DNA of 40,084 nt from contig CANRKI010000009.1 of NCBI GenBank assembly GCA_947631175.1, positions 1-40,084 of the forward strand, in the 5' to 3' direction. The translations under genes and the position numbers were made by a program. Each line of letters starts with the position of its first letter. Position 1 is the first letter of the stretch. This document shows positions 1-9,425 of the stretch, in pieces. Below the pieces are notes generated by a model. The model was not told the DNA's origin. It searched no databases and worked only from the letters and a program-made list of their open reading frames with translations. The stretch comes from an uncultured Flavobacterium sp. GTDB lineage: Bacteria > Bacteroidota > Bacteroidia > Flavobacteriales > Flavobacteriaceae.

Positions 1-31
1 CTACATCATATTTTACTTTTCTTGCCATAAA

Positions 32-66
32 AAATGCCCCCAAAAGTGTCTAACTTTTTGGGGGCA
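32..66. terminator. Hairpin terminator near AsmA-like gene end
   Basis: tgcccccaaaaagt-like inverted repeat TGCCCCCAAAAAGT/ACTTTTTGGGGGCA region downstream of minus-strand ORF. Confidence 0.6.
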
Positions 67-107
67 GTGTAAACCAAGCGCTTATTTTGTGTACTAAGTT
101 TATGCTT

Positions 108-3100
108 CTAACTTTTTTGAATACTATCTAAAATTTTATTGTTATTTGTTATGTTATTGATGGAATCCAAACGGCGTTGTTCGCGACGAGTGATTGGTGC
201 TTTGATATTTTTTAGTTCACTTTCTTCGGCAAAAGTTGTGTCTTCTTTGTACTTTCCGGTCGAAACTTCAAAATTATCAGCTGTACCTGTAATTTTCATT
301 GGTACGTTAATTAATCCCATTGGAGGCAAACCAAGTCTAAAACCAATGTTTATTTTTCCGTCCATAGATACTTGCCCTTCTAATTTACCTCTAAATCCGG
401 CCATTTTCATGGTTACTGGCGTAATGGTCATTACGTTGTTTTTAATGGTCGTGTGAATGGCAATTTGATTAAAATTGGCTTTATCTAGGTCTTGAGCGTC
501 TGCTTTTTTGGCTACGTGTTCTAAAATTTTAAAATTTTTGAATTGAATATCCTCCAATGTTAAAGTTCCTTCGCCCTCAATGGCTTTAAAATCGATGTCC
601 ATGTTTTGATCGATTGCACCTGCAAGGGTGTAATCTAACGAGGCGATTCCGTAGGCATCTTTTGCCATGGAAACCATTTGATTGAAAATTGGAATCTCGG
701 CATAGGCACGTTGAATGTCAAAATTTTGAGCTTTAAAATTTGCTTTATAGTTTGCTAACAAGCGGTGTTTGGGCTCGTAAATACCGGTCATAGCAATGCT
801 GGTTCCGGCCATTTGGAAAGATGCGTTAGAGATGGAAATGTTTCGATCTTTTACCAATAATTCTCCTGTAAATGTTTGCATTTTGTATTCTTCGAACTCA
901 ATCTCTTTCACGTTTGCAGTGATTTTCAAATTCGCTGTTCTAGAAATACGAAATACACTTGGTCCGCGATTTGGCACTGCTTGGGGTGCCTTTTGTGTTG
1001 TATCTACTTTTACTGTTGCTTTTTTATCTTCAGAAGCGGCAGAGTACGTAGTTAGCATTGTCATAAACTCATCGGCATCAATGTGATTACTTTTCAGATC
1101 GATTTCGGCATTAAGTTTTTCTTTTTTGTCACGTAAATACTTACGATTAAACATGTATCGTAAAAAGTTATGGATGTATCCGTTTAGGTTTAAATCGGAC
1201 TTTCCGTATGTGGCGTAAAACTCTTCAAAGCGCATTTTATCTTTAAAAAATTTAAAAGTTCCGCTTGATACTTTAAATGCTTCAGGAAAAAGTTTACTGC
1301 TAACAACAATATTTTGTGCTACTAATTTTCCGCCGTTTTTAATGTTTGTGTAATCTTTAGCATCTAAATCTTTTTTAGAACCTTTAGCGATTAAATTGGT
1401 TTGGATTAAACCTGAAATTTCCATGTCTTTCACTGGGAAAATTTTGGTTAATTGACCAATATCTAAAGTTCCTTGTGTTTTAATATCATACACAATGTCG
1501 CGAAGATTTTTAACTTCACCTTCAATTTTAAAAGGCGATCCCGCAAGTTCTAATTGTACAGGATTTAGTTTTAAAATTAAATCTTCGGCCGTGCCTTTAG
1601 CACTGATTATTTGTGTAGAAAGGTTAATATTCTCGATTGGAATATTTGGATATTTTAATGATTTAAGGTAACCGTTAGTAATTTTAACAAAGGTATTTGA
1701 TGCTGGATATTTTTTAGTTTTACTATTTAAAACACCGTGTGCACTTACTTTTAAATTTAAGTCCCCTTTTACCTCCATGCTATCTAACGGATATAGCTTA
1801 TGGATCTCGGACAAATTAAAACGAGATTCTAATTCGGTATCAATATTAAAAGGATATAGAGAATGTAATTCGAAATCACCGCGAATGTAATTTTCGAGTG
1901 CTTCTACATTAATATTGGTTATTTTACCTTTAAGGTTACGTAAAATACTATCTTTTGCTACTAAATTTAAATCAAGATTTACGTTTTTAATAGCTTCTTT
2001 TTTCTTGATATTTTTAAGATATCCATTTTTTAAACTAGCCGCTAAGGTAAATTTAGGAATACTTTTAATAATGGTATCTTGTTTGTTTTTATAGGCATTA
2101 AAACCTAAACCACGTTCAAAATATCCATCAGCTTTTAAGTCTAAATTAATTTTACCACGTAAATCGTGCTGATTTAAATTTAAGGCGTCTTTAAACTTCG
2201 CTAAATCAATGTTTGATAAAATTTCACTTTTAAGCTTTAGCTTGGTAAAACCTTCGGAATGAAAGTTAATTTTGGTAGCATCACCATCCAAATCAAACGA
2301 AAGATTTTGTAAGTCAAATTTAAGTTTATTGATATCTAAATCTTTAACTAATGCTTTTGCATCAATATTAATATTTTGTACGGGTTGTTTAATTTTTTTA
2401 TACGCTAAGGATCCCGAGTTGATTTTTAAGTCGGCTAAAACAATAGGTTTTTCGCTTTGATCTTGTAAGTATTTACCGCGAGCTAATATTTTGAAGTCGA
2501 TATTTCCGGTAATATTCATTGCTTCACGCCACTCGTCGTATGCAGGAGGAACTAAAGAAAGCATCTCCTCTAGAGTTGAGTTTTTAGATTGCATGCGTAA
2601 ATCAAAATCATATCCACCTTTTATGAAGGCGAAATGCCCGTTAAAAGAGAATGGAAAGTTTTTGATACGAATGTTGTTGCGCTCAAATCTAAATTTAAGT
2701 TCTTTAGCATCAATGTTGGTAACAATTTCTGCATTGATTGGTTTGTTTCGAACATAGTCTACATGATCTGCGCTAAAATCAAACGATTTCATTTTAATCT
2801 TAGAGTTCAGGTCAAATAAATCGGCACTTAAATCTCCAAAACCTTGATAGTCTAATTCGGAGATTTTGAAATTTAAAGGCGTGCTTTTATCGTTATAGGA
2901 AATATTGGTTTTATTAACTATAATTTTTTTGATTTTAAACTCGGTTGCAGTCGTATCTGAAGAGGTTTCGGAAGGTTTAACGATATTGAAATTAGAAACG
3001 CCAAGTGAATCGATTTCTAAATTTAAATTTCCTTTATCTAAATAAATTGCATCTAAAACTATTTTGCCTTGTAAAAGTCCAAAAAAGTTTACACCAACGG

Positions 3101-3380
3101 CTGCGGTACTAGCTGTTACTACATTTTGTGCTTGTGGAAAGTTGGTGTTTTTAATATCTACATCTTTAGCGTAAACAATTAAAGCAGGAAAAAATTTAAA
3201 AACAGACACACCTAATTCACTAAATTCGACTTTAGCGTTTAAATTTTCGTTGGCAAGTTTTTCGACAGATTCAGTAATTTGATCTTTAAAAAAATATGGG
3301 ACTGCAGTCACTAACAAAAGTAGCAATGCTACAAGCGTAAGTATAGAAATACCTAATATTTTTAAAATTTTTTTTATCAT
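108..3380 (-). CDS. AsmA-like large inner/outer membrane protein (AsmA/TamB-type repeat protein)
   Basis: ORF 108..3407; N-terminal TM then long beta-rich repeats typical of AsmA family; start moved to internal Met (MIKKILKILGIS) because a TATCTTTG box lies at 3405-3412. Confidence 0.8.
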   Translation of the reverse strand: MIKKILKILGISILTLVALLLLLVTAVPYFFKDQITESVEKLANENLNAKVEFSELGVSVFKFFPALIVYAKDVDIKNTNFPQAQNVVTASTAAVGVNFFGLLQGKIVLDAIYLDKGNLNLEIDSLGVSNFNIVKPSETSSDTTATEFKIKKIIVNKTNISYNDKSTPLNFKISELDYQGFGDLSADLFDLNSKIKMKSFDFSADHVDYVRNKPINAEIVTNIDAKELKFRFERNNIRIKNFPFSFNGHFAFIKGGYDFDLRMQSKNSTLEEMLSLVPPAYDEWREAMNITGNIDFKILARGKYLQDQSEKPIVLADLKINSGSLAYKKIKQPVQNINIDAKALVKDLDINKLKFDLQNLSFDLDGDATKINFHSEGFTKLKLKSEILSNIDLAKFKDALNLNQHDLRGKINLDLKADGYFERGLGFNAYKNKQDTIIKSIPKFTLAASLKNGYLKNIKKKEAIKNVNLDLNLVAKDSILRNLKGKITNINVEALENYIRGDFELHSLYPFNIDTELESRFNLSEIHKLYPLDSMEVKGDLNLKVSAHGVLNSKTKKYPASNTFVKITNGYLKSLKYPNIPIENINLSTQIISAKGTAEDLILKLNPVQLELAGSPFKIEGEVKNLRDIVYDIKTQGTLDIGQLTKIFPVKDMEISGLIQTNLIAKGSKKDLDAKDYTNIKNGGKLVAQNIVVSSKLFPEAFKVSSGTFKFFKDKMRFEEFYATYGKSDLNLNGYIHNFLRYMFNRKYLRDKKEKLNAEIDLKSNHIDADEFMTMLTTYSAASEDKKATVKVDTTQKAPQAVPNRGPSVFRISRTANLKITANVKEIEFEEYKMQTFTGELLVKDRNISISNASFQMAGTSIAMTGIYEPKHRLLANYKANFKAQNFDIQRAYAEIPIFNQMVSMAKDAYGIASLDYTLAGAIDQNMDIDFKAIEGEGTLTLEDIQFKNFKILEHVAKKADAQDLDKANFNQIAIHTTIKNNVMTITPVTMKMAGFRGKLEGQVSMDGKINIGFRLGLPPMGLINVPMKITGTADNFEVSTGKYKEDTTFAEESELKNIKAPITRREQRRLDSINNITNNNKILDSIQKS

Positions 3381-3404
3381 TTTTTGCGGACAATTTATTG
3401 GTAT

Positions 3405-3412
3405 CAAAGATA
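3405..3412 (-). promoter_or_regulatory. Candidate Bacteroidota -7 box TATCTTTG
   Basis: plus strand CAAAGATA = TATCTTTG on minus, matches TANNTTTG. Confidence 0.55.
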
Positions 3413-3461
3413 AAGTTTAATGAATAGTTTTTACATTAATTTTACATGATTTCTTGATAAA

Positions 3462-3500
3462 AAAAAGTCCAATTCAGAATATGAATTGGACTTTTTTAAT
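3462..3500. terminator. Bidirectional hairpin terminator
   Basis: AAAAAAGTCCAATTC...GAATTGGACTTTTTT. Confidence 0.8.
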
Positions 3501-3514
3501 ATATGTTACATTAC

Positions 3515-4780
3515 TTATTGTTTCTCCATGTCTACAGTAGTTTCTGCAGCAATTTTTTTGTATGTACCATCTGCTAATTTTCCGCGAATAGCTTCAAAAG
3601 CAGCTAAAGTTTGGTCAATATCTTCAAAAGTATGAGAAGCTGTTGGAATCACACGTAATAAGATAATACCTTTAGGAATTACAGGATATACAACAATTGA
3701 TAAGAAAATTCCGTATTGTTCGCGTAAATCGTTAACCATTACCATTGCTTCTGGGATAGATCCTTCTAAATAAACTGGTGTTACACAAGTATTTGTATCT
3801 CCAATATTAAATCCGCGATCTTTTAAACCACCTTGTAAACGGTTTACGTTTTCCCATAATTTATCTTTTAATTCTGGGTTGTTACGTAATAACTCTAAAC
3901 GTTTTAAAGCTCCTTTCACTAAAATCATTGGTAATGATTTAGCAAACATTTGCGAACGTAAGTTATATTTTAAGTAATCAATAATATCTTGATCAGCAGC
4001 AATAAAAGCACCGATAGAAGCCATTGATTTAGCGAAAGTAGAGAAGTAAACATCGATACCGTCTTGGCAACCTTGCTCTTCACCTGCTCCTGCTCCTTTT
4101 TTACCTAAAGTACCAAAACCGTGAGCATCATCAACTAATAAACGGAAGTTGTATTTTTCTTTTAAAGCAACAATTTCTTTTAATTTACCTTGTTGACCAC
4201 GCATACCAAAAACACCTTCAGTAATAACTAAAATACCACCATTTTGTTCATCGGCCATTTTAGTAGCACGTTCTAAATTTTTCTCTAAAGACTCAACATC
4301 ATTATGTTTGTATGTAAAACGTTTCCCCATGTGTAAACGTACACCATCAATAATACAAGCGTGAGAATCCACATCGTAAACAATTACGTCGTTTTTAGTT
4401 ACTAAAGCATCAATAGTAGATACCATACCTTGGTAACCAAAGTTTAATAAATAAGCCGCTGGTTTATCAACAAATTCAGCTAATTCATTTTGTAATTTCT
4501 CGTGCCAATCTGTGTGTCCAGACATCATACGAGCTCCCATTGGGTAAGCCGCTCCAAACTCTGCTGCTGCATCAGCGTCAGCTTTTAATACCTCTGGATG
4601 TGTTGCTAAGCCTAAGTAATCATTAATAGACCAGTTTAAAACTTCTTTGCCCTGAAAAGACATTCTAGGACCTAATTTTCCTTCTAATTTAGGAAACACA
4701 TAGTATCCTTCAGCTTGAGAAGCCCATTTACCTAATGGACCTTTATTATCGTGGATTCTTTCAAATAAATCTTTTACCAT
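3515..4780 (-). CDS. PLP-dependent alpha-oxoamine synthase family (serine palmitoyltransferase / cysteate acyltransferase-like)
   Basis: Motifs NYLGLATHPEV, DSHACIIDG, VDDAHGFGTLG, STFAKSMAS; start moved to MVKDLFERIHDNKGPLG. Confidence 0.85.
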   Translation of the reverse strand: MVKDLFERIHDNKGPLGKWASQAEGYYVFPKLEGKLGPRMSFQGKEVLNWSINDYLGLATHPEVLKADADAAAEFGAAYPMGARMMSGHTDWHEKLQNELAEFVDKPAAYLLNFGYQGMVSTIDALVTKNDVIVYDVDSHACIIDGVRLHMGKRFTYKHNDVESLEKNLERATKMADEQNGGILVITEGVFGMRGQQGKLKEIVALKEKYNFRLLVDDAHGFGTLGKKGAGAGEEQGCQDGIDVYFSTFAKSMASIGAFIAADQDIIDYLKYNLRSQMFAKSLPMILVKGALKRLELLRNNPELKDKLWENVNRLQGGLKDRGFNIGDTNTCVTPVYLEGSIPEAMVMVNDLREQYGIFLSIVVYPVIPKGIILLRVIPTASHTFEDIDQTLAAFEAIRGKLADGTYKKIAAETTVDMEKQ

Positions 4781-4818
4781 AACAATTTGTAAAAATTTTA
4801 GTGTCTTAAAAAACAGGT

Positions 4819-4826
4819 CAAATGTA
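4819..4826 (-). promoter_or_regulatory. Candidate -7 box TACATTTG
   Basis: plus CAAATGTA = TACATTTG on minus, matches TANNTTTG. Confidence 0.5.
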
Positions 4827-4931
4827 GACATTTTAACTCTGTTATCATAATTAAATAACCTAAAATATTATTGATAAAAATGTATTACCTTTAAGATTGT
4901 TACGTTTATTTTTATTGAAAATATATACAAA

Positions 4932-6425
4932 ATGTTTATGACTTTAGAGCTATGGTTTCAAATTAAGGCCTTTATTGCGCAATGGTATTGGCTTCCTATA
5001 TCGTTAGGTTATGTTTTTGTATTATCTACTATATTAATTGAAAACAGAAACCCAACCAAAACAGTCGCTTGGTTACTTGTGATTGTTTTTTTACCCGTTA
5101 TTGGTATTCTTATCTACTTCTTTTTTGGACAAAAATTTAATAAGATTAAAAAGTTTAATAGAAACGAAAAAATTGAACGTCATATTTTAACCAAATATTG
5201 GAACAAAAACAACGATTTAATTCAACAGCGAATCAATACGGTTAAACAAGATATTGGCCCTATTGCCGATGTGTTTCAGTTTTTAAATAACCAGCATATT
5301 AGTCCTGTTACTTCTAATAACAAAGTACAGTTGTTAACAAACGGAGAAGAAAAATTTAAACATCTTTTTAATGATTTAAAACATGCAAAACACCACATTC
5401 ATGTAGAATATTATATTTTTAAAGATGATTCTATTGGAAATCAATTTATTGATATTTTAATTGAACAACGTAAAAAAGGAGTTCAAATTCGAGTTATTTT
5501 AGATGATTTTGGTTCATCAACAAAAAAAATTAAAAAACGTTTGTTAGAAAATGATATAGAATTTCACCTTTTTTTACCCGTTACATTTAACTCTCTTGCC
5601 AATAGCAACTACCGAGACCATCGTAAAATTGTGATTATTGATGGAGAAATTGGCTATGTTGGTGGTATAAATGTTGCCGATAAATACATTAACACCGCTA
5701 ACAGCGACCTATATTGGCGTGACACTGCTCTAAAAATTAATGGTAATGCAACAAGTATTTTACAATTGTATTTTTGGAATAATTGGAATTTAGACGATTC
5801 GAAAACAAATTATTTAAATGAAGCTTATTTTCCAATGGGCGATTTATTTACGATAGAAAATGATGATGAAAAACAATTAACCGACATTTCGTTTACCTTT
5901 AGTAATCCTGGATACGATTCGCCTTACGCCATGGACAGCATTATTCTGGCCATTTATAAAGCAACAAAAAGTATTAAAATTTGCACACCATATTTTATTC
6001 CGTCCGAGCAATTAAATACAGCGCTCGAAACAGCCGCTATGCGAGGCGTTTCAGTCGAAATCATTCTTCCTAAAAATAGTGATAGTAAAATTGTTCAGCT
6101 TGCATCCATCTCATTTACAAAACCGTTGCTAAAAAAAGGAGTTCAGATTTATTTATACAACAAAGGTTTTTTACATGCTAAAACCATTTTAATAGATGAT
6201 GTTATGAGTTTTATTGGAACCATAAATTTAGATACACGTAGTTTTTACTTAAATTTTGAAATTGCTGCCATAGTAGCAGATCGTGAATTAGGCAAACAAA
6301 TGGCTAAACAATTTGAGCTCGATAAAAAAAACTCGGATTTACTAACTTTACATAAGTATTTAAAGAAAGGAAAATTATACCGAAGTGCCGCATCAATATG
6401 CAGACTTTTGTCTCCTGTTTTGTGA
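4932..6425 (+). CDS. cls: Cardiolipin synthase (phospholipase D family)
   Basis: Two N-terminal TM segments, two HxK(x)4D PLD motifs (DHRKIVIIDGEIGYVGG; LHAKTILIDDVMSFIGT). Confidence 0.9.
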   Translation: MFMTLELWFQIKAFIAQWYWLPISLGYVFVLSTILIENRNPTKTVAWLLVIVFLPVIGILIYFFFGQKFNKIKKFNRNEKIERHILTKYWNKNNDLIQQRINTVKQDIGPIADVFQFLNNQHISPVTSNNKVQLLTNGEEKFKHLFNDLKHAKHHIHVEYYIFKDDSIGNQFIDILIEQRKKGVQIRVILDDFGSSTKKIKKRLLENDIEFHLFLPVTFNSLANSNYRDHRKIVIIDGEIGYVGGINVADKYINTANSDLYWRDTALKINGNATSILQLYFWNNWNLDDSKTNYLNEAYFPMGDLFTIENDDEKQLTDISFTFSNPGYDSPYAMDSIILAIYKATKSIKICTPYFIPSEQLNTALETAAMRGVSVEIILPKNSDSKIVQLASISFTKPLLKKGVQIYLYNKGFLHAKTILIDDVMSFIGTINLDTRSFYLNFEIAAIVADRELGKQMAKQFELDKKNSDLLTLHKYLKKGKLYRSAASICRLLSPVL

Positions 6426-6465
6426 TTTCTTAATTTAGAACAAGTTTTTTTTTTATCATTTATAA

Positions 6466-6473
6466 TATCTTTG
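6466..6473 (+). promoter_or_regulatory. -7 box TATCTTTG for FMN reductase gene
   Basis: TANNTTTG match 20 nt upstream of ATG. Confidence 0.55.
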
Positions 6474-6493
6474 TAGATATAAAATATAAAAAA

Positions 6494-7033
6494 ATGAATA
6501 TACTTGCAATAGGCGCTAGCGCTAGTAAAAACTCAATCAACAAGCAATTAGCTACATACGTAGCAAACTCAATAGAAAATACAACTGTTACGGTTTTAGA
6601 CCTTAATGATTTTGAAATGCCTTTATACACAATCGATCGTCAAGAAAACGGTTTCCCTAAAGAAGCAGAAGCATTTTTAGCAGAAATTAAAAAAGCAGAC
6701 GGAATTGTAATTTCATTAGCAGAGCATAACTTAAACTTTTCGACTGCTTTTAAAAACATTTTAGATTGGGTTTCTCGTATCGAAATGACATTTTTAGAAG
6801 GTAAAAAATTATTCGTACTTTCAACTTCACCAGGAGGTTATGGCGGTGCTAATGTTATGGAAATTGGTTTAAAATACTTTGGTTTTGCTAAAGGTGAAGT
6901 TGTTACTTCATACTCGTTACCAAGCTTTCAAGATAATTTTGCTGATAACAAAATTACAAATCCAGAAATTAAAGCAATTGTTGACCAAAAAGTAAACGAA
7001 TTTAATACTGCTTTACAAACTGTATTAGCATAA
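6494..7033 (+). CDS. NADPH-dependent FMN reductase family protein
   Basis: Flavodoxin-like fold, GASASKNSINKQLA and STSPGGYGGANVMEI motifs. Confidence 0.8.
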   Translation: MNILAIGASASKNSINKQLATYVANSIENTTVTVLDLNDFEMPLYTIDRQENGFPKEAEAFLAEIKKADGIVISLAEHNLNFSTAFKNILDWVSRIEMTFLEGKKLFVLSTSPGGYGGANVMEIGLKYFGFAKGEVVTSYSLPSFQDNFADNKITNPEIKAIVDQKVNEFNTALQTVLA

Positions 7034-7048
7034 AACATATAACTTTAA

Positions 7049-7082
7049 AAAAGCTCAGTTTTAAAAACTGGGCTTTTTTTAT
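7049..7082 (+). terminator. Rho-independent terminator
   Basis: AAAGCTCAGTTTTAAAAACTGGGCTTTTTTT. Confidence 0.8.
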
Positions 7083-7230
7083 TCTTAGTTCAATCGTTCT
7101 ATCAAAATCTACTAAAATAATAAGATAGCACTTAGTACATTTTAGAACTCTTCACAGAATAAAAAATTCATATTTACACTTTTTTAAGATATAAAATTCT
7201 TATTTTTAAACTGAACAAATTCACGCAAAT

Positions 7231-8415
7231 ATGAATAATATAAACTACGATATAATTCCATCAATACTAGATAACGACTTTTATAAATTTACCATGCAAC
7301 ACGCTGTTATTAAGCTTTTTCCTTATGCAAAAGCTAAATATCAGTTTATAAATCGTGGAAAACACCAATTTCCCGAAGGGTTTGCAACGCATCTCCGTAA
7401 AGCAATTGATGCCATGGCTAAACTTAAACTTACCCATTCAGAAAAAGAATTTTTACGCACTAATTGCCCTTACTTAGATCCTACATATTTAGATTTTTTA
7501 CAAGGATATCGCTACGATCCTTCTGAAATTGTTATCGAACAAAATGGATCAGAATTAACTGTAAAAATCGAAGGATTTTGGTACCGAACTATTTTATGGG
7601 AAGTTACCGTAATGGCATTGATTTGCGAATTATACTACATTACCACAGGACAAAAACGCCAAGCAAACGAACTTGTAGAACAAACAACAAAAGAAAAAAT
7701 AGAAAAATATAACGAACTCGGAATTACCATTGCCGAATTCGGAACGCGTCGTCGTCACTCAATCGACGTTCACGATGTAGTTGTAAAAACCTTAAAACAA
7801 TACGGATCTAAAAGTTTTATTGGTACAAGCAACGTTTATTTGGCCATGAAACACAACACCAAACCAATTGGCACACATGCGCACGAATGGTTTATGTTTC
7901 ATGCCGCAAAATACGGCTACAAAATGGCAAACCACATGGGACTCGAAAACTGGACCGAAGTTTACCGTGGCGATTTAGGCATTGCCTTAACAGACACCTA
8001 TACAACCGAGGTTTTCTTTCAACAATTTGACAAAAAATTCGCGAAACTTTTTGATGGCGTTCGTCACGATAGCGGCGACACTTTGGAGTTTGCAGACAAA
8101 ACCATTGCCCATTACAAAAAACTTGGCATCAACCCAATGTCAAAAACCATCATTTTTTCGGACGGATTAGACAACGAAAAAGTAGAACGAATTGTAAACC
8201 ATTGTCGTGGTAAAATTGGAATGAGCTTTGGCATTGGAACCGATTTTACAAACGACGTAGGTTTAGAACGTATGAATATTGTACTTAAAATGACCGAGGC
8301 TTTACCCGAAAATGGCTATTGGACCGGAGTTGTTAAACTATCCGACGAACCTAAAAAACATACCGGAACACCAAACGATATCGATTTAGCGATAAAACTT
8401 TTACACATCAATTAA
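7231..8415 (+). CDS. pncB: Nicotinate phosphoribosyltransferase
   Basis: DNDFYKFTMQHAV, EFGTRRRHS, GTSNVYLAMK, HDSGD motifs. Confidence 0.93.
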   Translation: MNNINYDIIPSILDNDFYKFTMQHAVIKLFPYAKAKYQFINRGKHQFPEGFATHLRKAIDAMAKLKLTHSEKEFLRTNCPYLDPTYLDFLQGYRYDPSEIVIEQNGSELTVKIEGFWYRTILWEVTVMALICELYYITTGQKRQANELVEQTTKEKIEKYNELGITIAEFGTRRRHSIDVHDVVVKTLKQYGSKSFIGTSNVYLAMKHNTKPIGTHAHEWFMFHAAKYGYKMANHMGLENWTEVYRGDLGIALTDTYTTEVFFQQFDKKFAKLFDGVRHDSGDTLEFADKTIAHYKKLGINPMSKTIIFSDGLDNEKVERIVNHCRGKIGMSFGIGTDFTNDVGLERMNIVLKMTEALPENGYWTGVVKLSDEPKKHTGTPNDIDLAIKLLHIN

Positions 8416-8447
8416 AAATTAAATAAAAGTTACCAAAACCAAAAATC

Positions 8448-9140
8448 ATGAACCCTATCGAACTTCATTTAAACGACGAAACTATTATCTGGAAATATCT
8501 AGACTTGTCTAAATTTTTAGATTTAATTATTTCTAGAAAAATGTTCCTTTCGCGTTCCGATAAGTTCGAAGATCAATACGAAGGCACTTTTAGCGAACCC
8601 ACTTTCGAGGAAATAAAACTGCTTTTAAACGATAATCCAAAATACTTGGATCATTACAAAGCCCGCCGAAAAGACATTATAATTAGCAGTTGGCACACCA
8701 ATCCGTACGAAAGTTTTGCTATGTGGCAAATTTTTACAAAAAATAACGAAGGTTTGGCCATACAATCCACCATAGGTCGGTTAAAAAAAAGCATTTTAAA
8801 TCAGGAACGTGACATCAATTTGCACATTGGCGAGGTACAATATATTGATTATAAAAAAGATTACATTCCGTTAAAAGACAACTATTTTCCATTTTTATAC
8901 AAACGAAAAAGTTTTCAATACGAAAACGAAATTCGGTTAATTGGTGATGGTGCCAACTTAGATAAACCCATAAACGACGGACTAAAAATTGACATTGATG
9001 TGGATTTGTTGATTCAAAATCTATACATTCATCCCAGATCCGAAAAATGGTATAAAAATTTAATTGAAACCATTATTACCCGACTAAACTTATCCATCGA
9101 AATTGCAAAATCCGATTTAGAGAGTGATATTTATATTTAA
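8448..9140 (+). CDS. DUF2971-type hypothetical protein
   Basis: WKYLDLSKFLDLIISRKMFLSRSDKFEDQYEGTF and 'SSWHTNPYESFAMW' motifs. Confidence 0.65.
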   Translation: MNPIELHLNDETIIWKYLDLSKFLDLIISRKMFLSRSDKFEDQYEGTFSEPTFEEIKLLLNDNPKYLDHYKARRKDIIISSWHTNPYESFAMWQIFTKNNEGLAIQSTIGRLKKSILNQERDINLHIGEVQYIDYKKDYIPLKDNYFPFLYKRKSFQYENEIRLIGDGANLDKPINDGLKIDIDVDLLIQNLYIHPRSEKWYKNLIETIITRLNLSIEIAKSDLESDIYI

Positions 9141-9166
9141 AAGCGAATCTATAGGCTAAAAATAAA

Positions 9167-9243
9167 CCCTGTTCCTGCTTTTCGCTATATCTTATTTTTT
9201 TGCCAAGTAAAGGCAAAAAATAAGGATACCGCTGCAATCAGGG
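9167..9243 (-). repeat. Structured intergenic repeat, copy A
   Basis: Minus strand CCCTGATTGCAGCGGTATCCTTATTTTTTGCC-tttactt-GGCAAAAAAATAAGATATAGCG...CAGGG. Confidence 0.7.
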
Positions 9244-9278
9244 CTAAAAAGCAAACGATAGTACACCAAATTAACACC

Positions 9279-9420
9279 GCGTTAGGGACAGTAGCGGCAT
9301 CCTTTTATAAGGAGGCGAAGGTTCCCGAAGCCTATTATAAAAGATACAGCGAATGGCCCGACCCGAGCCATTCGCTATTTTTTTTACTTGCTTATAAAAT
9401 TATTGGCGAGGGAAACGCCC
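9279..9420 (+). repeat. Structured intergenic repeat, copy B
   Basis: GCGTTAGGGACAGTAGCGGCATCCTTTTAT...ATAAAAGATACAGCGAATGGC-CCGACCCGA-GCCATTCGCT-T8...GCGAGGGAAACGCCC; closely matches copy C on opposite strand. Confidence 0.85.
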
Positions 9421-9425
9421 AAAAT

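Noticed and set aside
139-2819. Plus-strand ORFs antisense to the AsmA-like gene
   Set aside because: Shadow ORFs inside a long convincing CDS.
8448-9140. DUF2971 protein as a defence system component
   Set aside because: No partner genes; sits 32 bp after pncB in an ordinary context, so a defence role is unsupported.
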